NCBI GenBank assembly: GCA_035399245.1
Contig: DAOPIR010000001.1
Location: 1-64,000 of the forward strand
Origin: CAXXOK01 sp035399245
GTDB lineage: Bacteria > Bacillota > Clostridia > Christensenellales > Aristaeellaceae
Length of the DNA stretch: 64,000 nucleotides
Reading direction: 5' to 3'
The notes below the pieces were generated by a model. The model searched no databases. It was not told where the DNA came from and saw nothing but the letters and a program-made list of their open reading frames with translations. The translations under genes were made by a program, and so were the position numbers. Shown here in pieces: positions 8,555-16,083 of this stretch; the first letter of the stretch is position 1, and each line of letters starts with the position of its first letter.

Positions 8555-9010
8555 CTACTGCGCCGTCAGCTGCTCCAGCCACGCTTCGCAGCCGGCGAAA
8601 ATCTCGCGGTAGGCGGTATCAAACCGGCGGGTAAACCACGGATCGGCAATATCGCCGCCGCGCCTGGTGGGCTCCAGCAGGCGGTGCACCTTGCCGGCGG
8701 GGTCGCCGTCCGTGCGGTGCAGCACGGTTTTATAGTTCAGGGTATCCATCACCAGCAGCAGATCGTAGGCCTCGTAATCCTGCGGCTGCAGCTGCGCGGC
8801 CGCCTTGCCCGCACAGCCGATGCCGTGCCTGGCCAGCTCGTCCCGGGCGGGCGGATATACGGGATTGCCGATCTCCTCGGCGCTTGTGGCGCACGAGGCA
8901 ATGGAAAACGCGTGCTCCAGCCCGCGCTTTTTCACCAGGTCCTTCATGATAAACTCCGCCATGGGGCTCCTGCAGATATTGCCAAAACAGATAAAGAGGA
9001 TGCGGTGCAT
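8555..9010 (-). CDS. Low-molecular-weight protein-tyrosine phosphatase
   Basis: A 151-residue cytoplasmic phosphatase that dephosphorylates phosphotyrosine or related substrates. The P-loop is at the N-terminus, C8-FGNIC-R14-S15 (CX5R), and the general-acid Asp is in ADPWF near residue 123. The start is the ATG at 9010, because GAGGAG lies 8 bases upstream of it; the GTG at 9019 directly abuts the ribosome site. It is a single gene with its own promoter. No tyrosine kinase partner is seen in the window, so its substrate is unknown; arginine phosphatase activity, known for some relatives, is also possible. Confidence 0.9.
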   Translation of the reverse strand: MHRILFICFGNICRSPMAEFIMKDLVKKRGLEHAFSIASCATSAEEIGNPVYPPARDELARHGIGCAGKAAAQLQPQDYEAYDLLLVMDTLNYKTVLHRTDGDPAGKVHRLLEPTRRGGDIADPWFTRRFDTAYREIFAGCEAWLEQLTAQ

Positions 9011-9043
9011 CGGGTTCACTCCTCAAATTGCGCATTCCCGAAG

Positions 9044-9072
9044 ATTGTAGCGTATCCGGCGCGCAACCGCAA
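9044..9072 (-). promoter_or_regulatory. Promoter of the phosphatase gene
   Basis: TTGCGG (9072-9067) and TACAAT (9049-9044) are separated by 17 bases on the minus strand, about 35 bases upstream of the start codon. Confidence 0.6.
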
Positions 9073-9119
9073 GCCGATGAGAGAACGGTTAAATGTACAT
9101 TAGAATACACCGCGATCGC

Positions 9120-9148
9120 TGGACAGGCCGCGGACGCGCCCCTATAAT
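9120..9148 (+). promoter_or_regulatory. Promoter of the GlsB-like gene
   Basis: TGGACA (9120-9125), a 17-base spacer and TATAAT (9143-9148) form a near-consensus promoter about 70 bases upstream of the start codon at 9219. Confidence 0.7.
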
Positions 9149-9218
9149 GAAACCGCAAACCGATCCGATAACGCACATCTTACAGATTATTTACGGATAT
9201 AACGCAAGGAGGCAGATT

Positions 9219-9470
9219 ATGGGTATTCTTACATGGATCATTCTGGGCGGGCTCGCAGGCTGGGTTGCCAGCATGATTATGGGCCGCGATAAAAACATGG
9301 GCCTGCTGGCCAACATCTTCGTCGGCATCGTCGGCGCGTTTCTGGGCAAGCTGCTTGCCTCGCTGCTGGGGCTGGGCGCTATTACCGGCTTCAACATTCC
9401 CAGCTTCCTGATCGCGCTGGGCGGCTCGTGCCTGCTGCTGTGGCTGACGGGCATGTACAAAAAAAAGTAA
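9219..9470 (+). CDS. GlsB/YeaQ/YmgE-family small membrane protein
   Basis: An 83-residue, very hydrophobic protein of the transglycosylase-associated (GlsB/YeaQ/YmgE) family, often induced by general stress. It has three membrane segments and the family patterns GILTWIILGGLAGWVASMIM and NIFVGIVGAFLGKLL; the C-terminus ends in lysines. The start at 9219 is set by AAGGAGG (9206-9212), six bases upstream. An in-frame ATG at 9093 would lie upstream of the promoter and is rejected. The gene stands alone with its own promoter and terminator. No enzymatic role should be inferred from the family name. Confidence 0.88.
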   Translation: MGILTWIILGGLAGWVASMIMGRDKNMGLLANIFVGIVGAFLGKLLASLLGLGAITGFNIPSFLIALGGSCLLLWLTGMYKKK

Positions 9471-9505
9471 GAGCGGAGGATTTTCCGCCGCTCGGTTACA
9501 CTTTT

Positions 9506-9529
9506 CGGTCGCGCTGCGCGGCCGTTTTT
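9506..9529 (+). terminator. Rho-independent terminator after the GlsB-like gene
   Basis: CGGTCGCG, a CTG loop and CGCGGCCG form an 8-bp stem with one G-T pair, followed by TTTTTATTT. A second smaller hairpin (GAGCGG/CCGCTC, 9471-9493) lies immediately after the stop codon. Confidence 0.75.
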
Positions 9530-10748
9530 ATTTGGCTGCATGTGCTGCCCGCTCGCCCGCGATGCTTCCGCTTGCAAAGGCGAACATGAGGTTGAAACCG
9601 CCGCAGTCGCCGTCCACATTCAGGATCTCGCCGGCGGCATACAGACCTGGCACCAGACGGCTTTCCATGGTTTCGGGATCAAATTCTTCGGTTTCGATGC
9701 CGCCCGCCGTAACCTGCGCCGCGTCAAACCCGCGCGTGCCCAGGACAGGCAAACGGATGTCCGCAACGGTATCGGCAAGCCGGCACAGCTGCGCCGCCTG
9801 CAGGGCATGGATAGGCGTTTGCAGATCCTTGATCTCCGCTTCGCGCAAAATCCAGCGTGACACGGGCCGGGCAAACGCGCCGGTCAGCAGATCGACCGCC
9901 GGCTGCCCGGGGCGCATGGCGGCCAGCGACCGCACAAACGGCAGAACCTCCGTGCCGATGTTCAGCTCATCGCGCAGATCCACCTGCAGCTCCATGCCGC
10001 TTCGCACAAAGCGCGCCAGCTGCATGGACGCGATTCCGCTGACCGCGTCGTCGCCAAACAGCGCTTCTCCGTGCGTGCGGTGCACAGGTCTGCCCTGTGC
10101 GTCTGTGAGGGTAAGCGCCGCGCGCACCCGCTGGCCCGCAAGTCCCTGGATGCGCTTTTTGGGCACCTTCAGCGCGCACAGCGCGGGATACAGCGGCGTG
10201 CAGGTATGCCCCAGCGCCGTAAGCAGTTCGTAAGCCGTGCCGTCGGTGCCGTGCGCGGGCGCGGCCGCGCCGCCGCAGGCGACGATCACCCTGTCGGCAG
10301 CCAGCGCAAACGGCTCCTCCGCCTGCCTGCCGCGCAGGGTAAAGCCGGCGGGTTCCCGTACGATGTGCTCGATGCGCACCGCGCACAGCACCGCAATCCC
10401 CAGCTGCGCCGCGCGCAGCCGCAGCGCTTCCTGCACGGCGGACGCCTGCAGCGCGGCCGGATACACGCGCCCCTCTCCCTCTTGGCGCAGCGGGACGCCC
10501 AAATCCGCAAAAAACCGCCGCAGCGCAGCTGTATTCACGCGCTCCAGCACCGCTTTAGCAAACGCCGTATCGCCGTAATACGCAGGCTCGCCCACGTTAA
10601 AAATATTACCGCGCCCGTTGCCGGTAACGCCGAGCTTTTTCAGCGGTTTTCCGTTGCGCTCCAGCACCGTTACCCGCGCGCCGCCGCCCGCCGCGGCAAT
10701 CGCCGCCGCAAAGCCCGCCGCACCGCCGCCGATGATCGCTATATGCAT
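9528..10748 (-). CDS. BaiN/HI0933-family FAD-dependent oxidoreductase
   Basis: A 406-residue flavoprotein of the HI0933 (YhiN, BaiN-like) family. The N-terminal FAD motif is IIGGGAAGFAAAIAA, followed by GKPLKKLGVTGNGRGN; most relatives have Cys in the GNGRCN motif, replaced here by Gly. The C-terminal end, GLYAAGEILNVDGDCGGFNL, is the usual second FAD-contact block. Some family members act in bile-acid 2-dehydrogenation steps but most are uncharacterised, so no substrate is claimed. It is convergent with the GlsB-like gene. The palindrome at 10805-10828 lies 57 bases upstream of its start and could affect this gene as well as nrdD. Confidence 0.85.
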   Translation of the reverse strand: MHIAIIGGGAAGFAAAIAAAGGGARVTVLERNGKPLKKLGVTGNGRGNIFNVGEPAYYGDTAFAKAVLERVNTAALRRFFADLGVPLRQEGEGRVYPAALQASAVQEALRLRAAQLGIAVLCAVRIEHIVREPAGFTLRGRQAEEPFALAADRVIVACGGAAAPAHGTDGTAYELLTALGHTCTPLYPALCALKVPKKRIQGLAGQRVRAALTLTDAQGRPVHRTHGEALFGDDAVSGIASMQLARFVRSGMELQVDLRDELNIGTEVLPFVRSLAAMRPGQPAVDLLTGAFARPVSRWILREAEIKDLQTPIHALQAAQLCRLADTVADIRLPVLGTRGFDAAQVTAGGIETEEFDPETMESRLVPGLYAAGEILNVDGDCGGFNLMFAFASGSIAGERAAHAAK

Positions 10749-10804
10749 GCGTTTCGCCTCCCCCGCCTATCATAGCAGATGCGCCCCGCATGCGCAAAAC
10801 AAGC

Positions 10805-10828
10805 TTTTCCACAATAAATTGTGGAAAA
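10805..10828. promoter_or_regulatory. 24-bp perfect palindrome containing two inverted DnaA-box-like 9-mers
   Basis: TTTTCCACA (10805-10813) and TGTGGAAAA (10820-10828) are exact inverted copies; the whole 24 bases form an 11-bp inverted repeat around AA. TTTTCCACA fits the relaxed DnaA-box pattern TTWTNCACA. It lies between the divergent BaiN-like gene and nrdD. It could be an operator for another regulator instead. Confidence 0.5.
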
Positions 10829-10957
10829 CTTTTTGACTCTGTTTTCCGGAGAACTTTTACGCTTCAAGTCAAAATATTGCTTATATATTAAGGGTTTGTG
10901 AACGGCACAACCGCCGCCATTGCCGGATGAAGCGCCGGAATCGTTCCAGATGTAGTA

Positions 10958-10986
10958 TTGACGGATTTAATGAAACACCATATAAT
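10958..10986 (+). promoter_or_regulatory. Promoter of nrdD
   Basis: TTGACG (10958-10963), a 17-base spacer and a perfect TATAAT (10981-10986). Transcription from here gives an untranslated leader of about 160 bases before nrdD. The leader holds two small hairpins (CTTCGT/ACGAAG near 10997-11018 and GCACAC/GTGTGC near 11076-11096) but no riboswitch I recognise and no clear NrdR box pair. Confidence 0.8.
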
Positions 10987-11114
10987 GACAGTACTTCGTT
11001 AACAATCCGACGAAGATCGAACCCGCCCTATCATCGGACAGCGCTATAAGAATACCGTACCGTATTGAAACTGCCGGCACACATACCGCAGTGTGCAGGG
11101 TGATTGTTTCCTCT

Positions 11115-11123
11115 TTTTCCACA
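11115..11123 (+). promoter_or_regulatory. DnaA-box-like 9-mer in the nrdD leader
   Basis: A third exact copy of TTTTCCACA lies 30 bases before the nrdD start codon. A fourth copy is inside the gene at 11717-11725. Binding by DnaA is inference from pattern only. Confidence 0.4.
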
Positions 11124-11152
11124 TATACAGATCAAATCAAAGGAGTACCGCA

Positions 11153-13279
11153 ATGATAGTATCCATTACCAAGCGTGATGGCCGCGTTGTGCCGTTTGAT
11201 GCCGATAAAATCGAGCAAGCCATCGAAAAGTCCTTCATGGCCTCGGGCAGCCGCAAGGGCAGGGACACCGCGCACCACCTGGCCGGACTTGTGGTCGCCG
11301 CGGTGGAAAACGACGAGCTGATCCCCAGCATTCCCACCGTGGAGCAGGTGCAGGACGCCGTGGAGCGCACGCTGATCGAGCAGGGCTTTGTGCGCTCGGC
11401 CAAGGCCTATATCCTTTACCGCGCGGAGCGCAGCCGTGTGCGCGAGATGAACACGCGATTGATGAAAACCTTTGAGGATATCTGCGCCGACGATGCCGGG
11501 GATGCCGATGAGCAGCGCCGCGGCTGCGATACCGCTATGGGCGCCATGCTCAAGTTCGGCTCGGAGGGCTCCAAGCAGTTTTACGAGATGTTCGTGCTTG
11601 ATCCCGGCTACGCCCGCGCGCATCAGGACGGAGACATCCACATCCACGATCTGGACTTTTACACCCTCACCACCGCCAGCACGCAGATTGACCTGGTCAA
11701 GCTGTTTGCGGGCGGGTTTTCCACAGGGCACGGCACGCTGCGCGAGCCGCAGGACATCTCCAGCTGTGCCGCGCTGTGCTGCATCGCCATTCAGGCCAAC
11801 CAGAACGATCAGCACGGCGACCAGAGCATTGCCAATTTTGATTACGGTATGGCCCCCGGCGTGCGCAAGACCTACGCCAAGTGCTTTGCCGAAAACCTGG
11901 CCCGCGCGCTGGAGCTGATGCTGGGGGTGGACGACGCGCCCGACAAGGTGAAGGCCCTGCTTGCCGAAGTGGAGGTCAAAACCGGCAGCATCCCCATGCT
12001 GACCATTGAAAAGGCGTACGACAAGGCCGTCAAAACCAGGCTCAAAGCGCTGTGCACCGCACCCAAAGAACAGCTGGACCGCATTGTGGACTTTGCCCGC
12101 GAGCATGCCCAGCGTGATACCGACCGGGCAACCCATCAGGCAATGGAAGCGCTCGTGCATACCCTCAACACCATGAACAGCCGTGCCGGCGGACAGGTGT
12201 CACTGTCCACCGTCAACTACGGGCTGGATACCTCGCCTGAGGCGCGCATGGTGATGCGCAACCTGCTCATCGCCACCGAGGAGGGCGTCGGCCACGGCGA
12301 CGCGCCGCTTTTCCCCGTGCAGATTTTCCGCGTGAAGGAAGGCGTGAACTACAACCCCGGCGACCCCAACTACGACCTGTTCCGCCTTGCCGTGCGCGTG
12401 AGCGCCAAGCGGCCGTTCCCCCACTTCAGCTTTATGGACGCGCCGTTCAACCTGCCGTATTACAAAAAGGGCAATTACGATACCGAGGTTGCCTATGCGG
12501 GCAGCCGCGCCCGCGTGATGGGCAACCTGTATGATCCCGGGCGTGAAATCGCGCCCCGCCGCGGCAACCTGTCGGCAACCACCGTCAACCTGCCGCGCAT
12601 CGCCCTGAAAGCCAAGGGCGATTTGGCCTGGTTTTTTGAGGAGCTGGAGCGTGTGCTCAACCTTTGCGCCGGACAGCTTTTAGAGCGCTTTGAGATCGTC
12701 GCCGCCAAAAAGGCGCGCAATTTCCCCTTCATGATGGGTCAGGGCAACTGGCTGGATTCCGAGACCCTGGGCTGGAACGACGGCATCCGCGAGATTCTTA
12801 AGCACGGCACGCTGTCCATCGGGTTTACGGGCCTCAGCGAAACGCTGATGGTGCTTCGCGGCGCACACCACGGCGAAAACGCTTCCTCCCAGAACCTGGG
12901 GCTGGAGATCGTAGGCTTTATCCGCAAGTTTTGCGACGACATAAGCGAAAAACACCAGATGAACTTCACCTGCCTTGCCTCGCCCGCCGAAGGCCTTGCC
13001 GGCCGCTTTGTGCGGCTGGACCGCGAGCGCTTCGGCACGCTGGAGGGCATTACCGACCGCGAGTGCTACACCAACTCCTTCCACATTCCCGTGGATTTTC
13101 CCATTTCCGTCACCGAAAAAATAGCGCTGGAAGCGCCGTACCACGCGCTGACCAACGGCGGGCATATCACCTGCATTACCATGGCCGGCGACGCGCAAAA
13201 CAGCCTGGACGCCTTTGAAAAAACCATCCGCGCCATGCACGACGCCGGGATCGGCTATGGCTGTGTCACCCTGCCGTAG
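11153..13279 (+). CDS. nrdD: Anaerobic ribonucleoside-triphosphate reductase lacking its C-terminal glycyl-radical region
   Basis: Class III ribonucleotide reductase makes deoxyribonucleotides without oxygen. The 708-residue protein has an N-terminal ATP-cone (VSITKRDGRVVPFDADKIEQ), then the barrel blocks DIHIHDLDFY, SSCAALCCIAIQAN, GGQVSLSTVNYGLD, MGQGNWLDSETLGW and SIGFTGLSETL. It stops at GIGYGCVTLP. Family members normally continue for about 50 or more residues with a four-Cys zinc site and the glycyl-radical motif (R-V-x-GY). None of the three frames downstream encodes it, and a terminator follows 25 bases after the stop. No activase gene nrdG is in the window. The start at 11153 is fixed by AGGAG seven bases upstream. 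Confidence 0.9.
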   Translation: MIVSITKRDGRVVPFDADKIEQAIEKSFMASGSRKGRDTAHHLAGLVVAAVENDELIPSIPTVEQVQDAVERTLIEQGFVRSAKAYILYRAERSRVREMNTRLMKTFEDICADDAGDADEQRRGCDTAMGAMLKFGSEGSKQFYEMFVLDPGYARAHQDGDIHIHDLDFYTLTTASTQIDLVKLFAGGFSTGHGTLREPQDISSCAALCCIAIQANQNDQHGDQSIANFDYGMAPGVRKTYAKCFAENLARALELMLGVDDAPDKVKALLAEVEVKTGSIPMLTIEKAYDKAVKTRLKALCTAPKEQLDRIVDFAREHAQRDTDRATHQAMEALVHTLNTMNSRAGGQVSLSTVNYGLDTSPEARMVMRNLLIATEEGVGHGDAPLFPVQIFRVKEGVNYNPGDPNYDLFRLAVRVSAKRPFPHFSFMDAPFNLPYYKKGNYDTEVAYAGSRARVMGNLYDPGREIAPRRGNLSATTVNLPRIALKAKGDLAWFFEELERVLNLCAGQLLERFEIVAAKKARNFPFMMGQGNWLDSETLGWNDGIREILKHGTLSIGFTGLSETLMVLRGAHHGENASSQNLGLEIVGFIRKFCDDISEKHQMNFTCLASPAEGLAGRFVRLDRERFGTLEGITDRECYTNSFHIPVDFPISVTEKIALEAPYHALTNGGHITCITMAGDAQNSLDAFEKTIRAMHDAGIGYGCVTLP

Positions 13280-13303
13280 CCAGGGCGCAAAGCAGGATTT
13301 TCA

Positions 13304-13335
13304 GGCTGTCGGCCGCATGCTGCCGGCAGCCTTTT
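13304..13335 (+). terminator. Rho-independent terminator after nrdD
   Basis: GGCTGTCGGC (13304-13313) pairs with GCCGGCAGCC (13322-13331) over 10 bp with one G-T pair, followed by TTTT. It lies 25 bases after the nrdD stop, so the shortened gene end is also the end of the transcript. Confidence 0.8.
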
Positions 13336-13384
13336 GGCAACCTGTAAATACTGGGCGAACAGGCAAGCAAATCGTACCTAAATA

Positions 13385-13393
13385 TGTTATAAT
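13385..13393 (+). promoter_or_regulatory. Extended -10 promoter of the 13423-21281 unit
   Basis: TGTTATAAT is an extended -10 element (TGN-TATAAT) 30 bases upstream of the YesL-like gene. No good -35 is present, as is usual for extended -10 promoters. Confidence 0.65.
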
Positions 13394-13422
13394 ACCTTTG
13401 ACCGCAAAAGGGAGGACACCAT

Positions 13423-14418
13423 ATGTTCGGAAAACTGATTAATAACTATTTATACGGAAAATCAGGCAAGGGCGATTACACCAAGGACGACCTGCCTACC
13501 ACCCGGGGACAGCTCTTTAAAGAAATGCTGCGCGTACGGCTGAGCGGCCTCACCCGCCTCAACCTTCTGTACATGCTCAGCTGGCTTCCGGCCATGCTGA
13601 TTATCGCCTATCATCTCATTTTGGCGTACACGGCGCTCAGCGACATGGCCGAGGCCAACATCCTATACTCCGAGGGCACCCTCGCGCTGGCGGATATGCA
13701 AAGCCAGATCAGCACCGATGTGGACGCGTTGAAATCCATCGCGATGTTCTGCCTGCTGTTTTTCGTGCCCGCCATTACGATCACCGGCCCGTTTACCCCC
13801 GGCCTGTGCTACGTAACGCGCAACTGGGCGCGCGACGAGCACGCCTTCATCTTCAGCGATTTCAAAGACGCCGTGAAGGAGAACTGGAAGCAGGGCCTGC
13901 TCACCGGCTTCATCACCGGCCTGGTACCGATTGTCGCCTATGTATGCTGGGATTTCTACGGCTCAATGGCCAGCGACAGCAGCTCGCTGTACGTTGTTCC
14001 CCAGATGCTGACGCTGCTGCTGGCCCTGATCTGGCTGATGAGCCTGATCTTTACTTATCCGCTGATGGTCAGCTACAAGCTCACCTACCCGCAGCTGATC
14101 CGGAATTCACTGCTGCTGACGATCGGGCGGCTGCCGCAAACCATATTGTTCAAGCTGATCACGCTGGTACCGGTGCTGATCGCGCTGGCGGTAAGCATCT
14201 TCACATCCTATTATGTCTGGGCGGTCGGGCTGACGTTTTTGTACTATGTGCTGTTCGGGTTCGCGTTCAGCCGCTTTATCTCCGCCAGCTTCACCAATGC
14301 GGTGTTTGACAAGTACATTAACTCCAAAATTGACGGCGCGCAGGTAGATCGCGGACTGTACAAAAGCGACGACGACGACGATGAGGACGATCTGGCGGAC
14401 GATCAGGATCAGCAGTAA
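13423..14418 (+). CDS. YesL-like (DUF624-type) membrane protein with acidic tail
   Basis: A 331-residue integral membrane protein with about six hydrophobic segments. The stretch GPFTPGLCYVTRNWARDEHA followed by a DFKDAVKENWKQGL helix resembles the core of YesL/DUF624 proteins, a family of unknown function. The C-terminus is a highly acidic tail of Asp and Glu. The start is clear: GGGAGG seven bases before the ATG. It is the first gene of a run that continues with a methyltransferase and Hsp33. Family membership is by pattern recognition and is moderate. Confidence 0.65.
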   Translation: MFGKLINNYLYGKSGKGDYTKDDLPTTRGQLFKEMLRVRLSGLTRLNLLYMLSWLPAMLIIAYHLILAYTALSDMAEANILYSEGTLALADMQSQISTDVDALKSIAMFCLLFFVPAITITGPFTPGLCYVTRNWARDEHAFIFSDFKDAVKENWKQGLLTGFITGLVPIVAYVCWDFYGSMASDSSSLYVVPQMLTLLLALIWLMSLIFTYPLMVSYKLTYPQLIRNSLLLTIGRLPQTILFKLITLVPVLIALAVSIFTSYYVWAVGLTFLYYVLFGFAFSRFISASFTNAVFDKYINSKIDGAQVDRGLYKSDDDDDEDDLADDQDQQ

Positions 14419-14429
14419 GGGTGATTTGA

Positions 14430-15173
14430 TTGTATACCGCCTTCGCATCCGTATATGACCGTTTGATGGCCGATGTGGATTATTCCGCATGGGCCGCCTT
14501 TTACCACGATCTTTTAAGCCGCAGGGGCGTCTCCACGGGCGCTGTGTGCGAGTGTGCCTGCGGCACGGGCAGCCTGACGCTGCCGCTTGATAAAACCTAT
14601 GATATGATCGGTGTGGATCAATCCGCCGATATGCTGTCCGTTGCCACGGAAAAAGCGCGCCGTGCGGGGCGGCCTATTCCCTTTATCCAGATGGATATGC
14701 GCCGCCTGGCGCTGCACCGTCCCGTGGACGGCGTGCTGTGCACCTGCGACGGCGTAAACTACCTCGAAAGCGAGCAGGCGGTCGCCGCGTTTTTGCAGGC
14801 CGCGTACTGTGCGCTTCGCCCGGGCGGCGCACTGGTGTTTGACGTATCCACCCCCTACAAGCTGAAAACGCAGCTGGGAAACCGCACGCTTACCCGGGAC
14901 GCCGACGATATCGCATATCTGTGGCAAAACCGGTATACGGAAAAAAACCGCAGGGTAGACATGTCGCTGAGCATCTTTTGGCGGCAGCCAAACGGCCTGT
15001 ACGAGCGCGTGCTGGAAGAGCAAACGCAGTACGGCTACACCCGGGGCGCGCTGGAACACCTGCTGCAGGACGCGGGCTTTGCCGATATTGCGGTGTACGG
15101 CGACCGTACGCTGGCCGCGCCGCGTGCCGCCGAAAAGCGCTGGCACATCGCGGCCACCAAAAAGGAGCGATAG
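14430..15173 (+). CDS. YqeM-like class I SAM-dependent methyltransferase
   Basis: A 247-residue Rossmann-fold methyltransferase. The N-terminus (YTAFASVYDRLMADVDYSAW) matches the YqeM-like group found in Bacillota, motif I is CECACGTGSLTLPL and the following acidic residue is in IGVDQSADM. The substrate is unknown. It uses a TTG start at 14430 with AAGGGTGAT just upstream; no in-frame ATG stands nearby, and the protein begins at the conserved YxxFAxxYD motif only with this start. The stop is 11 bases after the previous gene and the Hsp33 ribosome site lies within its 3' end, so the genes are tightly coupled. Confidence 0.88.
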   Translation: MYTAFASVYDRLMADVDYSAWAAFYHDLLSRRGVSTGAVCECACGTGSLTLPLDKTYDMIGVDQSADMLSVATEKARRAGRPIPFIQMDMRRLALHRPVDGVLCTCDGVNYLESEQAVAAFLQAAYCALRPGGALVFDVSTPYKLKTQLGNRTLTRDADDIAYLWQNRYTEKNRRVDMSLSIFWRQPNGLYERVLEEQTQYGYTRGALEHLLQDAGFADIAVYGDRTLAAPRAAEKRWHIAATKKER

Positions 15174-15178
15174 TTTAC

Positions 15179-16075
15179 TTGGATACCATACTGCATTTCA
15201 CCCTGGCGGGCGGCACCGTGCGCGGGCTGCTGATCGACAGCACCCTTACGGCACGCGAGGCCCAACAGCTGCAGGGCTCCAGCGCCGTAGCGGCCGGCGC
15301 GCTGGGGCGCGGACTGACGGCCACGGCCATGCTTTCCTCCACCCTCAAGGAAAAAAACGCGTCGGTAACGCTGACCATCGAAGGCGACGGCCCGCTGCAA
15401 AAGATCGTCTGCGTGGGCGGCTTTGCCGCGGAGGATGCGCAGACGCCGGCGCTTGCCGTGCGCGGCTATGTGCAAAACCACACCGTGCAGCTGCCGCTGA
15501 AAAACGGCAGGCTGGACATCGGCGGCGGCGTAGGACGGCACGGGCGCATGAGCGTGGTCAAAGACCTGCGCCTCAAGAGCCCCTACATCGGTCAGGTCGA
15601 GCTGGTCTCGGGCGAGATCGCCGCCGATCTGGCGTACTACTATGTGCAAAGCGAGCAGTCCCCGTCGCTGGTCAGCCTCGGGGTCATCGCGTCGGACGTC
15701 ACGGTTGACGCGGCGGGCGGCGTGCTTTTACAGGCGCTGCCCGGCTGCGCGGATGAGACTATCGATCAGCTGGAGCTGCGCTCCCCGATCTTCGGCGATA
15801 TCGCAAACGAGCTCCAGCACGAGGCCCCCGACGCGCTGCTGACACGCTGGTTCCACGATCTGGACCTTGTGCGGCTGGAAACCCGCGCCCTGCGCTACGA
15901 ATGCCCCTGCTCCAAGGCGCGCATGGAGCGCGCGCTGATCTCGCTGGGGCCGGAGGAGCTTAAGCGCATGATCCTTGACGATGTGGACGGCGCGGAGCTG
16001 GTGTGCCACTTTTGCAACAAGAAATATCAGTTTACCACCCAGGATTTGCTGCGGCTTTTAAACCGCCGCGGATAG
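15179..16075 (+). CDS. hslO: Redox-regulated chaperone Hsp33
   Basis: Hsp33 is a holdase chaperone activated when oxidants release its zinc. The 298-residue protein shows the N-terminal family pattern DTILHFTLAGGTVRGLLID, central GQVELVSGEIAADLAYYYVQ, and the C-terminal zinc site CPC (in YECPCSKARM) plus CHFC (in VCHFCNKKY). The start is best placed at TTG 15179, with AAAGGAG 11 bases upstream; the frame is open further upstream only as a shadow of the methyltransferase gene. An oxidative-stress chaperone fits an anaerobe that meets oxygen or hypochlorite. Confidence 0.95.
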   Translation: MDTILHFTLAGGTVRGLLIDSTLTAREAQQLQGSSAVAAGALGRGLTATAMLSSTLKEKNASVTLTIEGDGPLQKIVCVGGFAAEDAQTPALAVRGYVQNHTVQLPLKNGRLDIGGGVGRHGRMSVVKDLRLKSPYIGQVELVSGEIAADLAYYYVQSEQSPSLVSLGVIASDVTVDAAGGVLLQALPGCADETIDQLELRSPIFGDIANELQHEAPDALLTRWFHDLDLVRLETRALRYECPCSKARMERALISLGPEELKRMILDDVDGAELVCHFCNKKYQFTTQDLLRLLNRRG

Positions 16076-16083
16076 GAGCAAGC

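Noticed and set aside
11076..11096. Possible NrdR box (ACAC...GTGT) in the nrdD leader
   Set aside because: Only the outer four bases fit; the AT-rich core of the NrdR consensus is missing and there is no second box at the usual distance.
13280..13422. Frameshifted continuation of nrdD carrying the zinc and radical motifs
   Set aside because: None of the three frames contains paired Cys motifs or the R-V-x-G-Y sequence, and a terminator occupies the region.
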